Positions 1-10,530 of a stretch of DNA of 64,000 nucleotides are shown here, piece after piece. How positions within the stretch are numbered: position 1 is the first letter of the stretch; every line of letters begins with the position of its first letter. The stretch lies in the NCBI GenBank assembly GCA_030063045.1, contig JAQSEB010000041.1, positions 4,085,501 through 4,149,500 of the forward strand, written 5' to 3'. A program made the translations under genes and the position numbers. Below the pieces are notes generated by a model that made no database searches, was not told the DNA's origin, and was given only the letters and a program-made list of their open reading frames with translations. Origin of the DNA: Pratylenchus scribneri (Eukaryota > Nematoda > Chromadorea > Rhabditida > Pratylenchidae).

Positions 1-85
1 ACAAAAATTCAGCTCAATCCATCCACACATCTCCGAGAAAATCGAGGGAACAGACAAACAGACGCGTCTAAAATTATATATAGGA
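1..85 (-). mobile_element. 5' end of a Helitron-like element (cut by window edge)
   Basis: On the minus strand this reads TCCTATATATAATTTTAGA at its tip, then a stretch containing CTCGGAGATGTGTGGATGG. The same tip and body occur at 53467 in an element with a Helitron-type 3' end. The tip is flanked by A on the host side, fitting insertion between A and T. The host sequence that follows (86 onward) has a copy at about 1227 without the element, which supports position 85 as the true boundary. No coding capacity is seen in the part present. Confidence 0.65.
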
Positions 86-340
86 TTCTTTCCACAATTA
101 AAGGCATAAATCTTTGGATAATTGAAAAACGATTAAAAATATTTAAAAGCTTTTAAAAACCATTTTATAAAATAAATTATTCAAAAAGGTTTTTTAATAT
201 CCATTATAAAAAAGTAAATTTATTCTAAAAAGCTTTTAAGACCATTAAAAAATAAAAAGCTTTTAAAATCATTTTATAAAACAAATGCTTTTCTCGGAGC
301 AATTTTTCTTAAATATTTCCATTTTTCTCAATCCATCAAA
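86..340. repeat. AT-rich duplicated host segment, copy 1
   Basis: This stretch is repeated at 1227-1600 and, in part, at 8870-8985. Shared blocks include AAAGGCATAAATCTTTGGAT and GTAAATTTATTCTAAAAA. It lacks the tandem expansion seen in the 1.3-kb copy. No gene is seen. Confidence 0.75.
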
Positions 341-1226
341 ATGTACATGCAGCACCTTCTTAAATTGGGTCAATTAAAATTCTTTGGGAAAATTGCCTCA
401 GAAAAATATTTGAATTTTTTAATAAATTTTACTGTGTATTTCGTTTTAGGCTATTTTTCCAACCATCATTACCTAATATACTTAAATAAATTAATTTTTA
501 TCATTTTTCATCCATTGGAATTGGAACTAAATTTGCCTCATTCGAACATTTTTGAATTGAGTGAATGAAATTAAATTATATTTTGTCTAATGCAAATTCT
601 CAACCAATCAAAGGAGAGTAAATAAAAATGTCAAAATCACTGTTGAGGACATGCTAAATTCATATTCAGATTTTTTTTAAATAATATTTTGACGTGTACA
701 TTGATAATCCATCAGCGAGATCGAATATTCATATAGATCAAAGAATAATTTGTGGCAAAAATTATAGTTTAATGAATATTTGTATTTAATTATTAAAATT
801 AGAAAATTTCTTAATTAGCCATTAAATTGTTGGGTTAAAAGGACGTACAATTCCATTTAAATCATATTTTGTAGGGTTACATATTCCGGGGGCAAAGTGA
901 GGAAAAAGGTCGATCAAATTCAGCGCAAATTAATTTATTAAGGATACAATGGTGATTTTATTATTCAGATGGATTTTTGGACATTCCAAATTATAGCAGA
1001 TTTAAAATAAAATATTGAAGTTTTTTTTTATTGTCTCCCAAAATCGGTTCTATTTTTGCACCAAATTTCTTACCCACACTATTTCTCCACTGTATTGTAT
1101 CTAACAATTTGGTGCAAAAAGAGCCAATTTTTGAGAGACAAAAAAGCTTTTCTCCTTATAAAAAAAAAAATTTTTTAAAACATTGATTTTTGATTTCATT
1201 TAATTTGTAGATTTTTTATTTAAAAT
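341..1226. other. AT-rich stretch without a recognised gene
   Basis: Only short chance reading frames are present. An imperfect inverted repeat of about 35 bp (ATCGGTTCTATTTTTGCACC near 1043 against its complement near 1107) could fold into a hairpin. No splice-linked coding series was found. Confidence 0.5.
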
Positions 1227-1332
1227 TCTTTCCAAAATTAAAGGCATAAATCTTTGGATAATTGAAAAACAATTAAAAATAAAACTTTTAAAAACCATTT
1301 TATAAAATAAATTATTCAAAAAGCTTTTATAA

Positions 1333-1582
1333 TATCCATTATAAAAAAGTAAATTTATTCTAAAAAACTATTAAGACCATTAAAAATTATAAAAAAGTAA
1401 ATTTATTCTAAAAAACTATTAAGACCATTAAAAATTATAAAAAAGTAAATTTATTCTAAAAAACTATTAAGACCATTAAAAATTATAAAAAAGTAAATTT
1501 ATTCTAAAAAACTTTTAAGACCATTAAAAATTATAAAAAAGTAAATTTATTCTAAAAAACTTTTAAGACCATTAAAAAATAA
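1333..1582. repeat. 48-bp tandem repeat, about five copies
   Basis: The block ATAAAAAAGTAAATTTATTC recurs at 1341, 1389, 1437, 1485 and 1533, a fixed 48-bp period. The corresponding single-copy sequence is seen at about 205 and 8915, so the array is a local expansion of one part of the duplicated host segment. Confidence 0.9.
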
Positions 1583-1671
1583 AAGCTTTTAAAAGCCATA
1601 ATTAATTTTTTATTCTCTTCCCAATAAAAAGTACAGATTTACTGTAAAAAAAGACAAAAGACAATCAGAAC

Positions 1672-2090
1672 CGTGCGAGGACATTTCCTAAATAGACAAA
1701 GGACGGTGCAAATGTGGGCGCTTCCTAAAATGGTGCAAATGTGCATGTTTTCGACTATAATAAATCAGAAACGGGTTTTAAACCCTACAAACCTTATACC
1801 ATTTTATAGATCTCATCGAGACGCATCGATTGGTATATAATTTGCCATGGTTTGAATCAAAATTAAAGGGTATTAAACCATTTTTCCAGTTTTTGGTTTT
1901 AAACTCTTTTATTTTGGCCATACCATAACAAATTATATACCAGTCGATGCGTCTCGATGAGATCTACAAAATGGTATAAGTTCTGTAGGGTCTAAAACCG
2001 GTTTCTGATTTATTATAGTCGAAAACATGCACATTTGCACCATTTTAGGAAGCGCCCACATTTGCACTATTTAGGAAATGACATAGCACC
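1672..2090. mobile_element. Foldback element (MULE/hAT-like MITE), copy 1
   Basis: Long inverted repeats (GGTATATAA, GATGAGATCTACAAAATGG, AAATGTGGGCGCTTCCTAAA) make this 419-bp segment nearly palindromic. It is flanked by a 9-bp direct repeat, AATCAGAAC (1663-1671 and 2091-2099). The paralogous host sequence near 9040 carries a single AATCAGAAC and no insert, an unoccupied site. There is no coding capacity. Long TIRs with 8-9 bp duplications suggest Mutator-like or hAT transposition; which one is not decided. Confidence 0.85.
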
Positions 2091-2099
2091 AATCAGAAC

Positions 2100-2360
2100 A
2101 AATTGTGGACCATTTTTTGAATGGCGAAAAATACACATAAAAATTAATAATTTGATTGGTTCTTTGTCTATATGGGAAAATTATTTTGGCAAGGCACACA
2201 AAAAAAAAGATGATGGTTGTTGGATTTTTTGTTCTCGAATTTTAAAAAATGACTCGTTTCTTCCTCCTCCTCCTTTGATGACGCCAAATTGAAGTGGTTT
2301 TGTTGATTGAGGTTTGTGGGGAATAAATTGAAGGAATACAGAATACATCGGAATATTTTT
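2100..2360. repeat. Dispersed repeat, also at 9050-9320, 10200-10360, 28410-28540, 50060-50180
   Basis: The module holds ATGGCGAAAAATACACATAA, a run ending in TTGATTGGTTCTTTGTC and a CT-rich tail. Near-identical sequence lies at 9070-9320 and diverged versions lie at the other positions. Short reading frames in it on both strands are not supported as genes. Confidence 0.75.
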
Positions 2361-2640
2361 TTTGCTTTTTCATTTAACTTTCTAAAATAAGACAAAAATT
2401 CCCATTCACACATTCGGTCAAAAATTCATTTTCATTTTTCCCTATCTCCCACTAACAATAAATCAATCTGCCCACTATTTTATTGAATGAACAATAAAAG
2501 GGTAAAAAATTTTGTTATTGTTATTTGCTTATATTTATTATAATAAAAATTTTTAATTTTCTTAATTAGGCTTCTATATAAAATAATGATTACAAAAAAA
2601 ATATTTCTGATAAATTATCTTTTTATTATAAAGGAAGAAA

Positions 2641-2880
2641 ATGCTATCCAGCGATATTTTAATTGACATGAGCACATTTATGTCCCGTAAGAGAATATCT
2701 CTTCTAGAAATGAGCTGTCGCCATTTTCATATTGAGTTGGCAAGCGACCATGTTCGGCCATTGCATTTGCTCAAAAATGCTTTATTTATTCGTATTCAGT
2801 CTTCAGTGACAAAAATCTCGGTTTTTTTGTGCTGACGAAATCTTTCTGTTCATCCTACAAAAATCTGGTTATTATTTATA
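2641..2880 (+). pseudogene. F-box-like gene fragment, frameshifted paralog of 15670
   Basis: The ATG opens a 64-codon frame starting MLSSDILIDMSTF, with the leucine-rich F-box-like start and the shared block ASDHVRPLHLLKNA. Compared with the intact relative at 15670, a small indel near 2806 shifts the frame. The stop at 2833-2835 then falls inside sequence that still matches the relative's next codons in another frame (the stretch reading FCSSYKNLVII-like). No counterpart of the relative's second exon follows. I infer a decayed copy. F-box proteins normally recruit substrates to SCF ubiquitin ligases. Confidence 0.65.
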
Positions 2881-3030
2881 TTTTCAATTAAAAAATAAAT
2901 TTGAAGAAAAGCTGAATAAGAAATAAAGAGGGAAAAGCTGCCAGCCATAGGGGGCGAATTTGATGGGCCAATAATTTGTCTAGGGGGAATGTTCACATTC
3001 ATTCAATAAATAAAAAAAGGAGCAAATTGA

Positions 3031-3600
3031 CAGGTCCGCAAAAGGCGTAATATCCCATTCAGTACCAACACTATATTCCATTTATTTGTAAAGGCGACAA
3101 AGAAGGTTTTCTGTGAGTTTTTTTTTTATTTTATAAAATGTCGATTTTGGCTAAAAAATGAATTATTAAAATAATCGAATCGTACGTAACCATCCATCCA
3201 TCCACACAATCCAACCCATAAAAAATCCAGTCAGCAAAAAAAAACTTTCGATGGGGATGGCGGCGCCCTTCGTTTGAGTTCCTCTTCGCCATTTTTTTTT
3301 TTAATTCAATTCTTCGCGATCACATAAACCTTACCATTGGGGAAAAAGCTAATGGAATATGAATTATGCGTTCACAAAAATTTTGGTGGCCCATTTATTT
3401 CTCGTTCTCCCCCAATTTCTTCACCGTTGGGCGCGCTGGCTTTATTTCGCTTTTCCTTTTCCAAATTCAAGGCGGACGGCGCTTCAATGCATTTTTACCA
3501 TCATCATAGAGCTTTCACACCTCCCCCCCCCCCCCCCCCCATATCTCCCCAAAAAATGATGAAATAGATTAAGAGAGCGTATTACACGCCTTTTGCGGAC
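3031..3600. mobile_element. TIR element with TCCGCAAAAGGCG ends
   Basis: The left end (GTCCGCAAAAGGCGTAATA) is answered by an inverted copy (ATTACACGCCTTTTGCGGAC) at about 3580-3600. The interior (AAAAAGCTAATGGAATATGA onward) is homologous to 6600-7000. It includes a run of about 19 C at 3521-3540. Two overlapping plus-strand frames here (about 3337-3567) are low-complexity and have no recognisable domain. Confidence 0.55.
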
Positions 3601-3900
3601 CCGCCAATTGCAGATGAAATGGTTTAGTGGCGCTGGTGGTAAAGTTGATGTTGAATTGTTTATGGCATTTTATTAGGTATAAAATTAGCTACAAAATGAC
3701 ATCAAAAGCATTGGCCAATTTTGAGTATTCACCGAGTTATGGCCAAAAAAAACCGCCAAAAACACAATTTTAATTAAATCAAAAGTTTTTTTGGCCATAA
3801 CTCGCTGAAATCTCAAAATTGTCTAAAGCTTTTTATGTCTTTTGTGGTTAATTTTATCCTTTATTTTTGAATTTATGGCCATATCTTGGCTAAACTTTGT
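3601..3900. mobile_element. Diverged foldback repeat related to 11245 and 49432
   Basis: It shares ATAAAATTAGCTACAAAATG, a run of GGCCATAACTCG-type motifs and the central palindrome around CACAATTTTAATTAAA with the 375-381 bp foldback family. The ends are not clear here, so it may be a truncated copy abutting the preceding element. Confidence 0.6.
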
Positions 3901-4009
3901 CCAACTCTAATTGCTACCACACTTCTAAAACCCATACCCATCTAACCCTACTTAAACTTAACCTTAATCTATCCTAAATCTTATTAAAAGTTTTCCTAAG
4001 TCCCTAAAA

Positions 4010-5176
4010 TAGGGTTGCGCCCCCGGCCCCGCGGGGGCCACCCCCGACGGGGATCCCCGAGGATTTTGGGCCTCACCCCCGTCCCCGTCCCCGAAGGTCC
4101 ATCCCCGTAAATCCCCGTCCCCGAAAGCTCACCCCCGCGGGGGTACGGGGGTGAACATGCACCCCATATTATTGGATTTTTCAAGGAAAATGGGATAAGA
4201 TAAAGAAATTTTGTGCAGATTTCTGTAGGGCGGTAAAAATTTTTCGCTGCGCGGCTTTATCTGGCTAATATTTTTCGCTGCAAGGCTATTGAAACTTTTT
4301 CGGCGAGGGACATTTCCGTCTCGCCACTTCCATCTCAGTCAGCGAATTTGACGAGTTGCAGCTCGCCACCCAATTAAACAATTTAAAAGATCTAAAGTAA
4401 GTTTAATAGCCCTAATATTGGCTATCCATTGGTATGTTGATTATCTAAATATGTAAGTTTTGTCCAATTTTTGTCCAAAAACTTTGAAAAACCGCCTTTA
4501 TTTTTGTATTTATGGCCATAACTTAGCCAAAACATTACAGTTTTTTATGAACAATATATCAATAGATAGCTAATAATTGGGCTATAAGATGCACTTTAAA
4601 CATTCTGATTGGTTATTTGGATGATGATTGATGAACTATGGTTCGTCAAAATTGCTGATACGGAAATAGCCGAGATAGAAATGATCTCAACCTAAACTTT
4701 TCTATTATTAAGTATGCAATTCCCAATCAAAGATTTACGAAAATCACTTCCTATAGCTAATTTAGGAAACAAGAATCTGACTTCATCATATCTCGTCATA
4801 TAGTTGATTTTATTTAAAAGTTTTCCAAGAAACTTCCGTCAAATTTTAGTTGTAAAAGCAAATTTGGATGATTTTCAATTGGAACCAACAAAATCTGGTT
4901 TTATTGCGGAAGAAATTAGATAGGAAATTGGAATAAATGACGATGTAAAATATATTTACGCTTATAATTTATTGAAATTTTAGTAAATTTTTCTTCAGAA
5001 AATTTTTTGTCTGAAAAATAAGGCCTTTTAAAAAATTTAGATCACCCCCGTACCCCCGCGGGGATCCCCGCGGGGGTCCCCGTCAAGGTCACCCCCGTCC
5101 CCGTCCCCGAAGGTGCCATCCCCGATCACCCCCGTCCCCGTCCAACTCACCCCCGACCTTCGGGGGCGCAACCCTA
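4010..5176. mobile_element. hAT-type element A with CCCCGTC subterminal satellites
   Basis: The TIRs TAGGGTTGCGCCCCC are flanked by an 8-bp target duplication CCCTAAAA (4002-4009 and 5177-5184). Both ends carry arrays of CCCCGTC/CCCCGCGG motifs in opposite orientation. The central part is AT-rich and contains a 31-bp repeat (TTTTCGCTGC at 4241 and 4272) shared with the elements at 55332 and 62549. No transposase frame is recognisable, so it is probably non-autonomous. The superfamily call rests on TIR tip and duplication length. Confidence 0.85.
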
Positions 5177-5184
5177 CCCTAAAA

Positions 5185-5827
5185 TGCAGTTTGGGCAATG
5201 ATATGGTAGGGCTTATATAGGGTAGGCCCGGATGAGTTTAGGGATAGGAATAGGCTAGATTTTTAGAGTTTAGAAATTCTTCTTGTGCTATTTTTCAATC
5301 CATAAACCATCGGCGGGGGAGACGGAATAATAAATTTTACGCCACCTCCCCAGTAAAGGTGTCAAAATATGGAACCGCGGGAAAATTCAGTAGAGCCGTT
5401 CCATTACCCGGGCTGCTATTTTGGCCATATCTCTTCAAGGAAGCAACCTATTCCCGGAAGGCGATATGCCATTTGAAAGCACCCCACTAAAAGTTTGCCC
5501 TCTCCCCCTCAATAATAACAGACGACCGTTTCTTTTCCCTCCGCGGCCATTCCCTTCCACATTTCCTTTGAGCCTTGAACGCTTCTCTTCCTTCCCCAAT
5601 TCATCATTGTCCCGCCCTCTTCCATCATTGGCTGATTTGAATTCAATGCGGTCCTTCAGTCTGTCAAATCCAGTTTTGCCCCAGCGCTCTTCCCCTCTTT
5701 CTCTTTTGGCCATTTTGGCTGCATCTCTACGCCTACTAGGATTTTGGCCAGGATATGCAAAATCTCATAAACGCCCTCTTTACTTTTTTTCAAAATTTTG
5801 AAAAATCAAAAAAAGCAATGTTCTACT
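5185..5827. other. GC-richer stretch with an unsupported open frame
   Basis: A 126-codon plus frame (5421-5801) and an overlapping 92-codon minus frame coincide in one GC-richer block. Neither has a recognised domain; both are rich in Pro/Ser/Phe or Arg/Gly/Glu. This looks like a dispersed repeat rather than a gene. I could not decide further. Confidence 0.4.
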
Positions 5828-6158
5828 CGTACGGGGTCAAGTCCTGAAAAGAAAAAGGGCCGTGCAAATGTGGTCATGTCCTGTTGGCCCAAAAATAAAG
5901 AGTTAAACCGTTTAAACCAATATTGTTAAGTTTTTGGTTTAAAACTCTTTAATTTTGGATCAAATCATGAATAATTATATACCAGTCGATGCATCTTGAT
6001 GAGATCTACAAAATGGTATAAGGTTTGTGGGGTCTGAAACCGGTTTATGATTTATTATAAGTCGAGAACGCCCACATTTGCACTATTCAGGGCATGACCA
6101 CATTTGCACTATTCAGGACATGACCACATTTGCACTATTCAGGAGTTGACATAGCACC
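5828..6158. mobile_element. Foldback element, copy 2 of the 1672 family
   Basis: It shares the core of the element at 1672 (TTATATACCAGTCGATGC, GAGATCTACAAAATGGTATA) and ends in ATAGCACC. It is flanked by GTTCTACT at 5820-5827 and 6159-6166. Near the right end a unit of about 27 bp containing CCACATTTGCACTATTCAGG is repeated in tandem (6070-6145). It has no coding capacity. Confidence 0.8.
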
Positions 6159-6599
6159 GTTCTACTATATCGCATTTTTCGCGCCCAAGACCATCCCTGA
6201 TTTTGGCCAATTTCGCCGCTATTTTCCCTTTGATTTTTCGTGACAGGGACAACCGGGCGACATCGCTTGTAGCTCATTAATGGCGAAACCGATATTGATG
6301 ATTTCGGTATCAAATTAAAGAGCGCACTTCTGGCTATCGATTGATATAAAATTTATCTAGATTAGTCGGTTGATATATCGTATTGGTTCGATGATCTCTA
6401 ATTTTGATATTTCTTTTTTAACTTTTTAGTCACCAATAATAATGTTTTTCAACTTCTAATTTCACTTCTTCTAATCGCGAGAAAAAAGCCTTGAGGACAT
6501 ATATTATTTGTATTTTTGTTTTTTGTTCCATTTCCAACAGGGGAAAAATGGAGATTATCTTTTTGTATACCGTAATTCTACGAGGATTTTTTTTATGTA

Positions 6600-7015
6600 T
6601 TGGATTTGTGGATGTGGATGGCGGTCACGATTCGATTATTTTAATTCATTTTTAGGCTTATTTATAAGCTGAGTTTTTTGTGCTTTTTCCACTAAAAAAG
6701 ACCGTCCCCGATCCACCCACCTAAAAGTAAAACTTTCGATGGATGGCGCCGCTAGCTTGATTTTCTTTACCATTAGGGAAAAAGCTAATGGAATATGAAT
6801 TATGCATTCAAAAATTTGGCCCACCTTATATTCTTCCCCAATTGCCCCATTCACGGTGGGCTTTATTTCGTTATTCCTTATTTCCACATTCACGGCGGAC
6901 GGCGCTTCAATGCTGGCTGCTCAAGTGGCCCCTATCATTCCACTTTTTGACGATCATTGGGCCTTTCACTTCTCCCCAAAAAATGATGAAATAGATTAAG
7001 AGCGTATTACACGTT
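6600..7015. repeat. Second copy of the 3180-3590 module
   Basis: The order of blocks matches 3240-3590: AACTTTCGATGG, GGCGGACGGCGCTTCAATGC, CCCCAAAAAATGATGAAATA, then a TATTACACG end next to a TTTTGCGGA motif. The overlapping frames on both strands at 6636-6999 are shadows of this repeat. Confidence 0.7.
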
Positions 7016-7029
7016 ACATCTTTTGCGGA

Positions 7030-7190
7030 GCTGACACAATGGCCAAAGCTTTTTATGCCATTTTGTGGCTAATTTTATGACTAATAAAATGCCATAAAAA
7101 ATGCTGCATCAACTTTATCGCCAGCGGCACTAAACCATTTCATCTGCAATTGGCAAATCCGCAAAAGGCGTGTAACACCTTCCACATCGA
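7030..7190. mobile_element. Half of a foldback element with TCCGCAAAAGGCGTG end
   Basis: It contains GCCATTTTGTGGCTAATTTTATG and its near-complement order, then AACCATTTCATCTGCAATTGG and ATCCGCAAAAGGCGTGTAA. The sequence is an inverted, shorter relative of 3592-3700. Confidence 0.55.
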
Positions 7191-8033
7191 TGTGAAAAGC
7201 TCAAAAAGTTGGGGAACTATTTTTGGGACGAATTTGATGAATTTTTAATGTGCTGCGCCTCATCAGTATTCACATTTCACACACACCTTCTTGGCTTCTT
7301 CTCCATTATCCATCCGTAATTCTCGTCACTTTATTCCATTCATTGCATCAATCAATATTTCGGAAAGGGAAATCGAATCAATGAAAAATCAGAGCATTTT
7401 CCTGACAGGAAAATCAAAATCAGAATAAAATTAGAATCGAATTGTATCTTCTTCAATATCAAGGGCTAATTGGATCACGAATCTTCTTGATATCTTCCAA
7501 CAGGCAAGTTTCTCTCAAAATCATTTTTCTATTAAAGGGTAAAATTAATGGCCAAATTCCAAAGTCTAATTTTGGCGCATAATGTTGAATTGAAAATGAA
7601 TATGGAATTGCAAAAAACTGGTATGAAATCGTTGTGCACATTCACGGGAGCCTTGATTTTAATTGTGTTTAAATCGATAGGACATATTCATTACTGACAG
7701 GAATCTTTTTGGGGAATCTTCCATTTCATTTGCAATTTGTTTTTGCTGCTGTTGGCTTCCTTGTGCCAAAAAAGAAGAATATTGAAATTTTCATTCATTA
7801 AATCATTTCATTTTTGTATAAAAATATTTTCATATTTTCACAAATTCAAATGTTAATTCATTTGATTATCTTAATTTTTTAATTAATTTATTTTTTTATT
7901 CTCTTCCCAATACAGATTCAGATAGATTGAAAGAAAAGACAAAGCAATTCTGAACAATTTGTGGACCATTTTGTTGAAGGTGGGTTCCATTGACTCATAT
8001 TTGAATCCATTTTAACATATTCTAATTTTACAG
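7190..8033. other. Intergenic stretch upstream of the 8048 gene
   Basis: No supported gene. At 7875-7970 it contains a diverged copy of the host repeat that is also at 1600-1670 and 8975-9070. The segment ends in TTCTAATTTTACAG, a good nematode splice acceptor. Confidence 0.5.
8020..8033 (+). promoter_or_regulatory. Candidate trans-splice acceptor
   Basis: TTCTAATTTTACAG ends 14 nt before the ATG at 8048, with no convincing upstream coding exon. In nematodes this position usually receives a spliced leader. An upstream non-coding exon is the alternative. Confidence 0.45.
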
Positions 8034-8047
8034 TAAATCATTCAAAA

Positions 8048-8858
8048 ATGACAAACGGTCATCATATTGGTCGGCCATATGATCCCCTGCCGTTGTGGAC
8101 ATGTAAACAAGAATTCAAAGAAACGCAACGAGATCAACGGAAAGTTTGCAAGAATCTGGTGCAAGCTGAAAAGGATGAATTATTGCGCAAAATTGGCTTG
8201 GATCTAACCATGACACTGAACGAAATGCGAAAAATTGTGGACGAAGGGAAGGAAAGTTTGGCGGAAAAGAAACGAGCGCGGATTAGAGGTAAAATTCGTG
8301 AATTTTATATAGTCTTATTAAGTAATTAATTTATTTCAGCAGAGCAAAGAAAGCGAGAAAAGAGAATTCTCCGTAAACTGAAAGACAAAAATTTATTGGC
8401 CAAAAGGAAAGTGAACTATGATTGGACAATTCATCGTCGGCAACAAAATGTTCATCAAAAGGTGCCAGAGGCAGCCTACGTTAATATTTTACGTAACCGA
8501 CAAGCTATTGAGGCTGATAGAAAGCAAAGAGCAATTGAATTTATGGTAAGATTTTTATGACTTTATTTAAAATGCGCCAAAAAATAATAAAATTGTGTCA
8601 AAAATATATTCTTTAGCAATTATAAAATATGAAAAAAATTATTATATTTTTTTTAATATCAAATTTACATGCAACTAAATTTAAAAATTCCAAATATGAT
8701 TAATATTAATTATTTCATTTCGTTTTAAGGCAAATCTGAGGAAGAAAAATGCCCAATCAACTTCGGCACCTGATGCCCATGCCTTGCAAAATGAAATATC
8801 GGAATTAGCAGGCCGAATTTTTGGTGAATTATCGGACACAGAAGAAGAAGAGAATTGA
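8048..8858 (+). CDS. Three-exon gene for a charged, helical 191-residue protein of unknown function
   Basis: The exons are 8048-8288, 8340-8545 and 8730-8858. The donors are GTAAAA and GTAAGA; the acceptors are TTTCAG and TTTTAAG. The phases fit and no stop interrupts. The product starts MTNGHHIGRPYDPLPLW and is then rich in Lys, Arg, Glu and Gln. Residues from about 20 to 160 are predicted by eye to be mostly helix or coiled coil, and the tail is acidic (SDTEEEEN). I do not recognise the family. The basic body and acidic tail would suit a nucleic-acid-associated or ribosomal-type factor, but that is inference. The ATG follows a splice acceptor by 14 nt. The TGA overlaps an AATAAA-type signal (8859 region), after which the duplicated repeat sequence begins at once. 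Confidence 0.8.
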
Positions 8859-8869
8859 ATAAAATCATT

Positions 8870-9330
8870 TTAAAAAATAAATTATTCAAAAAGGTTTTAT
8901 AATATCCATTATAAAAAAGTAAATTTATTCTGAAAAAATTTTAAGACCATTAAAAAATAAAAAGCTTTTAAAAGCCATAATTAATTTTTTATTCTCTTCC
9001 CAATAAAAATTTCAGATTTACTGTAAAAAAAAGACAAAAGACAATCAGAACAAATTGTGGACAATTTTTTGAATGGCGAAAAATACACATAAAAATTAAT
9101 AATTTGATTGGTTCTTTCTTTGTCTATATGGGGAAATTATTTTGGCAAGGCACACAAAAAAAAAAGATAATGGTTGTTGGATTTTTTGTTCTCGAATTTT
9201 AAAAAATGACTCGTTTCTTCCTTCTCCTCCTTTGATGACACCAAATTGAAGTGGTTTTGTTGATTGAGGTTTGAGGGGAATGAATTGAAGGAATACAGAA
9301 TACATTGGAATATTTTTATTTTGCTTTTTC
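8870..9330. repeat. Duplicated host segment, copy 3
   Basis: It matches 1270-2345 with the foldback element (1672-2090) removed and with the 48-bp array reduced to one unit. It therefore serves as the unoccupied reference for that element. The minus frame at 9096-9386 is a shadow of this repeat. Confidence 0.8.
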
Positions 9331-9332
9331 AT

Positions 9333-9805
9333 TTCAATAAAATCAATTAAAAATTTTAGTTTTCTTCCATTATTCAATAAAATCAATTAAAAATTTTAGA
9401 TTTCTTCCATTATTCAATAAAATCAATTAAAAATTTTAGATTTCTTCCATTATTCAATAAAATCAATTAAAAATTTTATATTTCTTCCATTATTCAATAA
9501 AATCAATTAAAAATTTTATATTTCTTCCATTATTCAATAAAATCAATTAAAAATTTTATATTTCTTCCATTATTCAATAAAATCAATTAAAAATTTTATA
9601 TTTCTTCCATTATTCAATAAAATCAATTAAAAATTTTATATTTCTTCAATTATTCAATAAAATCAATTAAAAATTTTATATTTCTTCCATTATTCAATAA
9701 AATCAATTAAAAATTTTATATTTCTTCCATTATTCAATAAAATCAATTAAAAATTTTAGATTTCTTCCATTATTCAATAAAATCAATTAAAAATTTTAGA
9801 ATTTT
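9333..9805. repeat. 40-bp tandem repeat, about 12 copies
   Basis: TTTCTTCCATTATTCAATAA followed by AATCAATTAAAAATTTTATA repeats every 40 bp (9361, 9401, 9441 and so on to 9761). Units differ mainly at one position near the 3' edge (TTTTAGA against TTTTATA), with one extra C to A change at about 9648. There are no unique spacers, so it is a minisatellite and not a CRISPR array. Confidence 0.95.
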
Positions 9806-10359
9806 CCTTCCATTTAAAATTATTAATTCAATAAAATCCAATTAAAAATTTAGTATTTTCCTTCCATTTAAAATTATTTATATCAAAAGTCGAAAAGGAA
9901 AAAGATGAGATAAGTTAAATATTCATTTATTTTTTTATTAAATTTTTTCCAGATTCTTTCATCAAATTAATTGGAAAATCGATGGAGTGAAAATGATCTA
10001 TTGAATTAAAGAGATAGTAATTTCGAATATCTTTTCAATTATCTAACAAAATCACTAAAATTATTAAATTTATTTATTCAAATAATATTTGATGGAATTG
10101 GAAAAACTGCATCGAGATCGATGACGGTGTTTTTTTTGTTTAAACAAATAATTTGTTTTTTATTCCTCATCCTCAAAATTTATCCCAAAAGTGATGTTTG
10201 TGACAATAAAAATATGCAATAGACAAAATGGCGAAAAACACACATAAAAATTAATAATTGATTGGCTATTTGTCTATATAGGGAAAATTATTTTAGCATG
10301 CCACGCACAAAAATATAATGTTGATGGATTTTCAGTTCTTGAATTTAAAAAAATGGTTG
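9806..10359. other. AT-rich stretch without a gene
   Basis: Diverged remnants of the 40-bp unit run to about 9880. The stretch from 10200 to 10360 is another copy of the ATGGCGAAAAACACACATAA dispersed repeat. No coding exon is supported. Confidence 0.5.
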
Positions 10360-10367
10360 ATTTCATT

Positions 10368-10530
10368 CAGGGCTGGGGCCGCAACTCAAAAATGCCGCAT
10401 TGCGGCAATCGCAACCGCAAATAAATCGAAAAAATTAAGGGTCCCCCCTTTACTTTTTTCATAATTTTTCTAAATTTTCCCGAAAAATATCAAATCGTAA
10501 TCGAAAATCGCAATTGCGGCCCCAGCCCTG
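10368..10530. mobile_element. 163-bp hAT-type MITE
   Basis: The TIRs CAGGGCTGGGGCCGCAA and TTGCGGCCCCAGCCCTG are perfect over 17 bp and are flanked by the 8-bp duplication ATTTCATT (10360-10367 and 10531-10538). Just inside the TIRs lie GCAATCGCAA-type motifs in inverted order. It sits in a copy of the dispersed repeat that lacks it elsewhere. Confidence 0.9.

Noticed and set aside
5421..5801. 126-codon plus frame with an opposite 92-codon frame
   Set aside because: Low-complexity composition on both strands and no recognisable domain; more like a dispersed GC-richer repeat.
9333..9805. CRISPR-like regular array
   Set aside because: The 40-bp units are contiguous without unique spacers, and the genome is eukaryotic.
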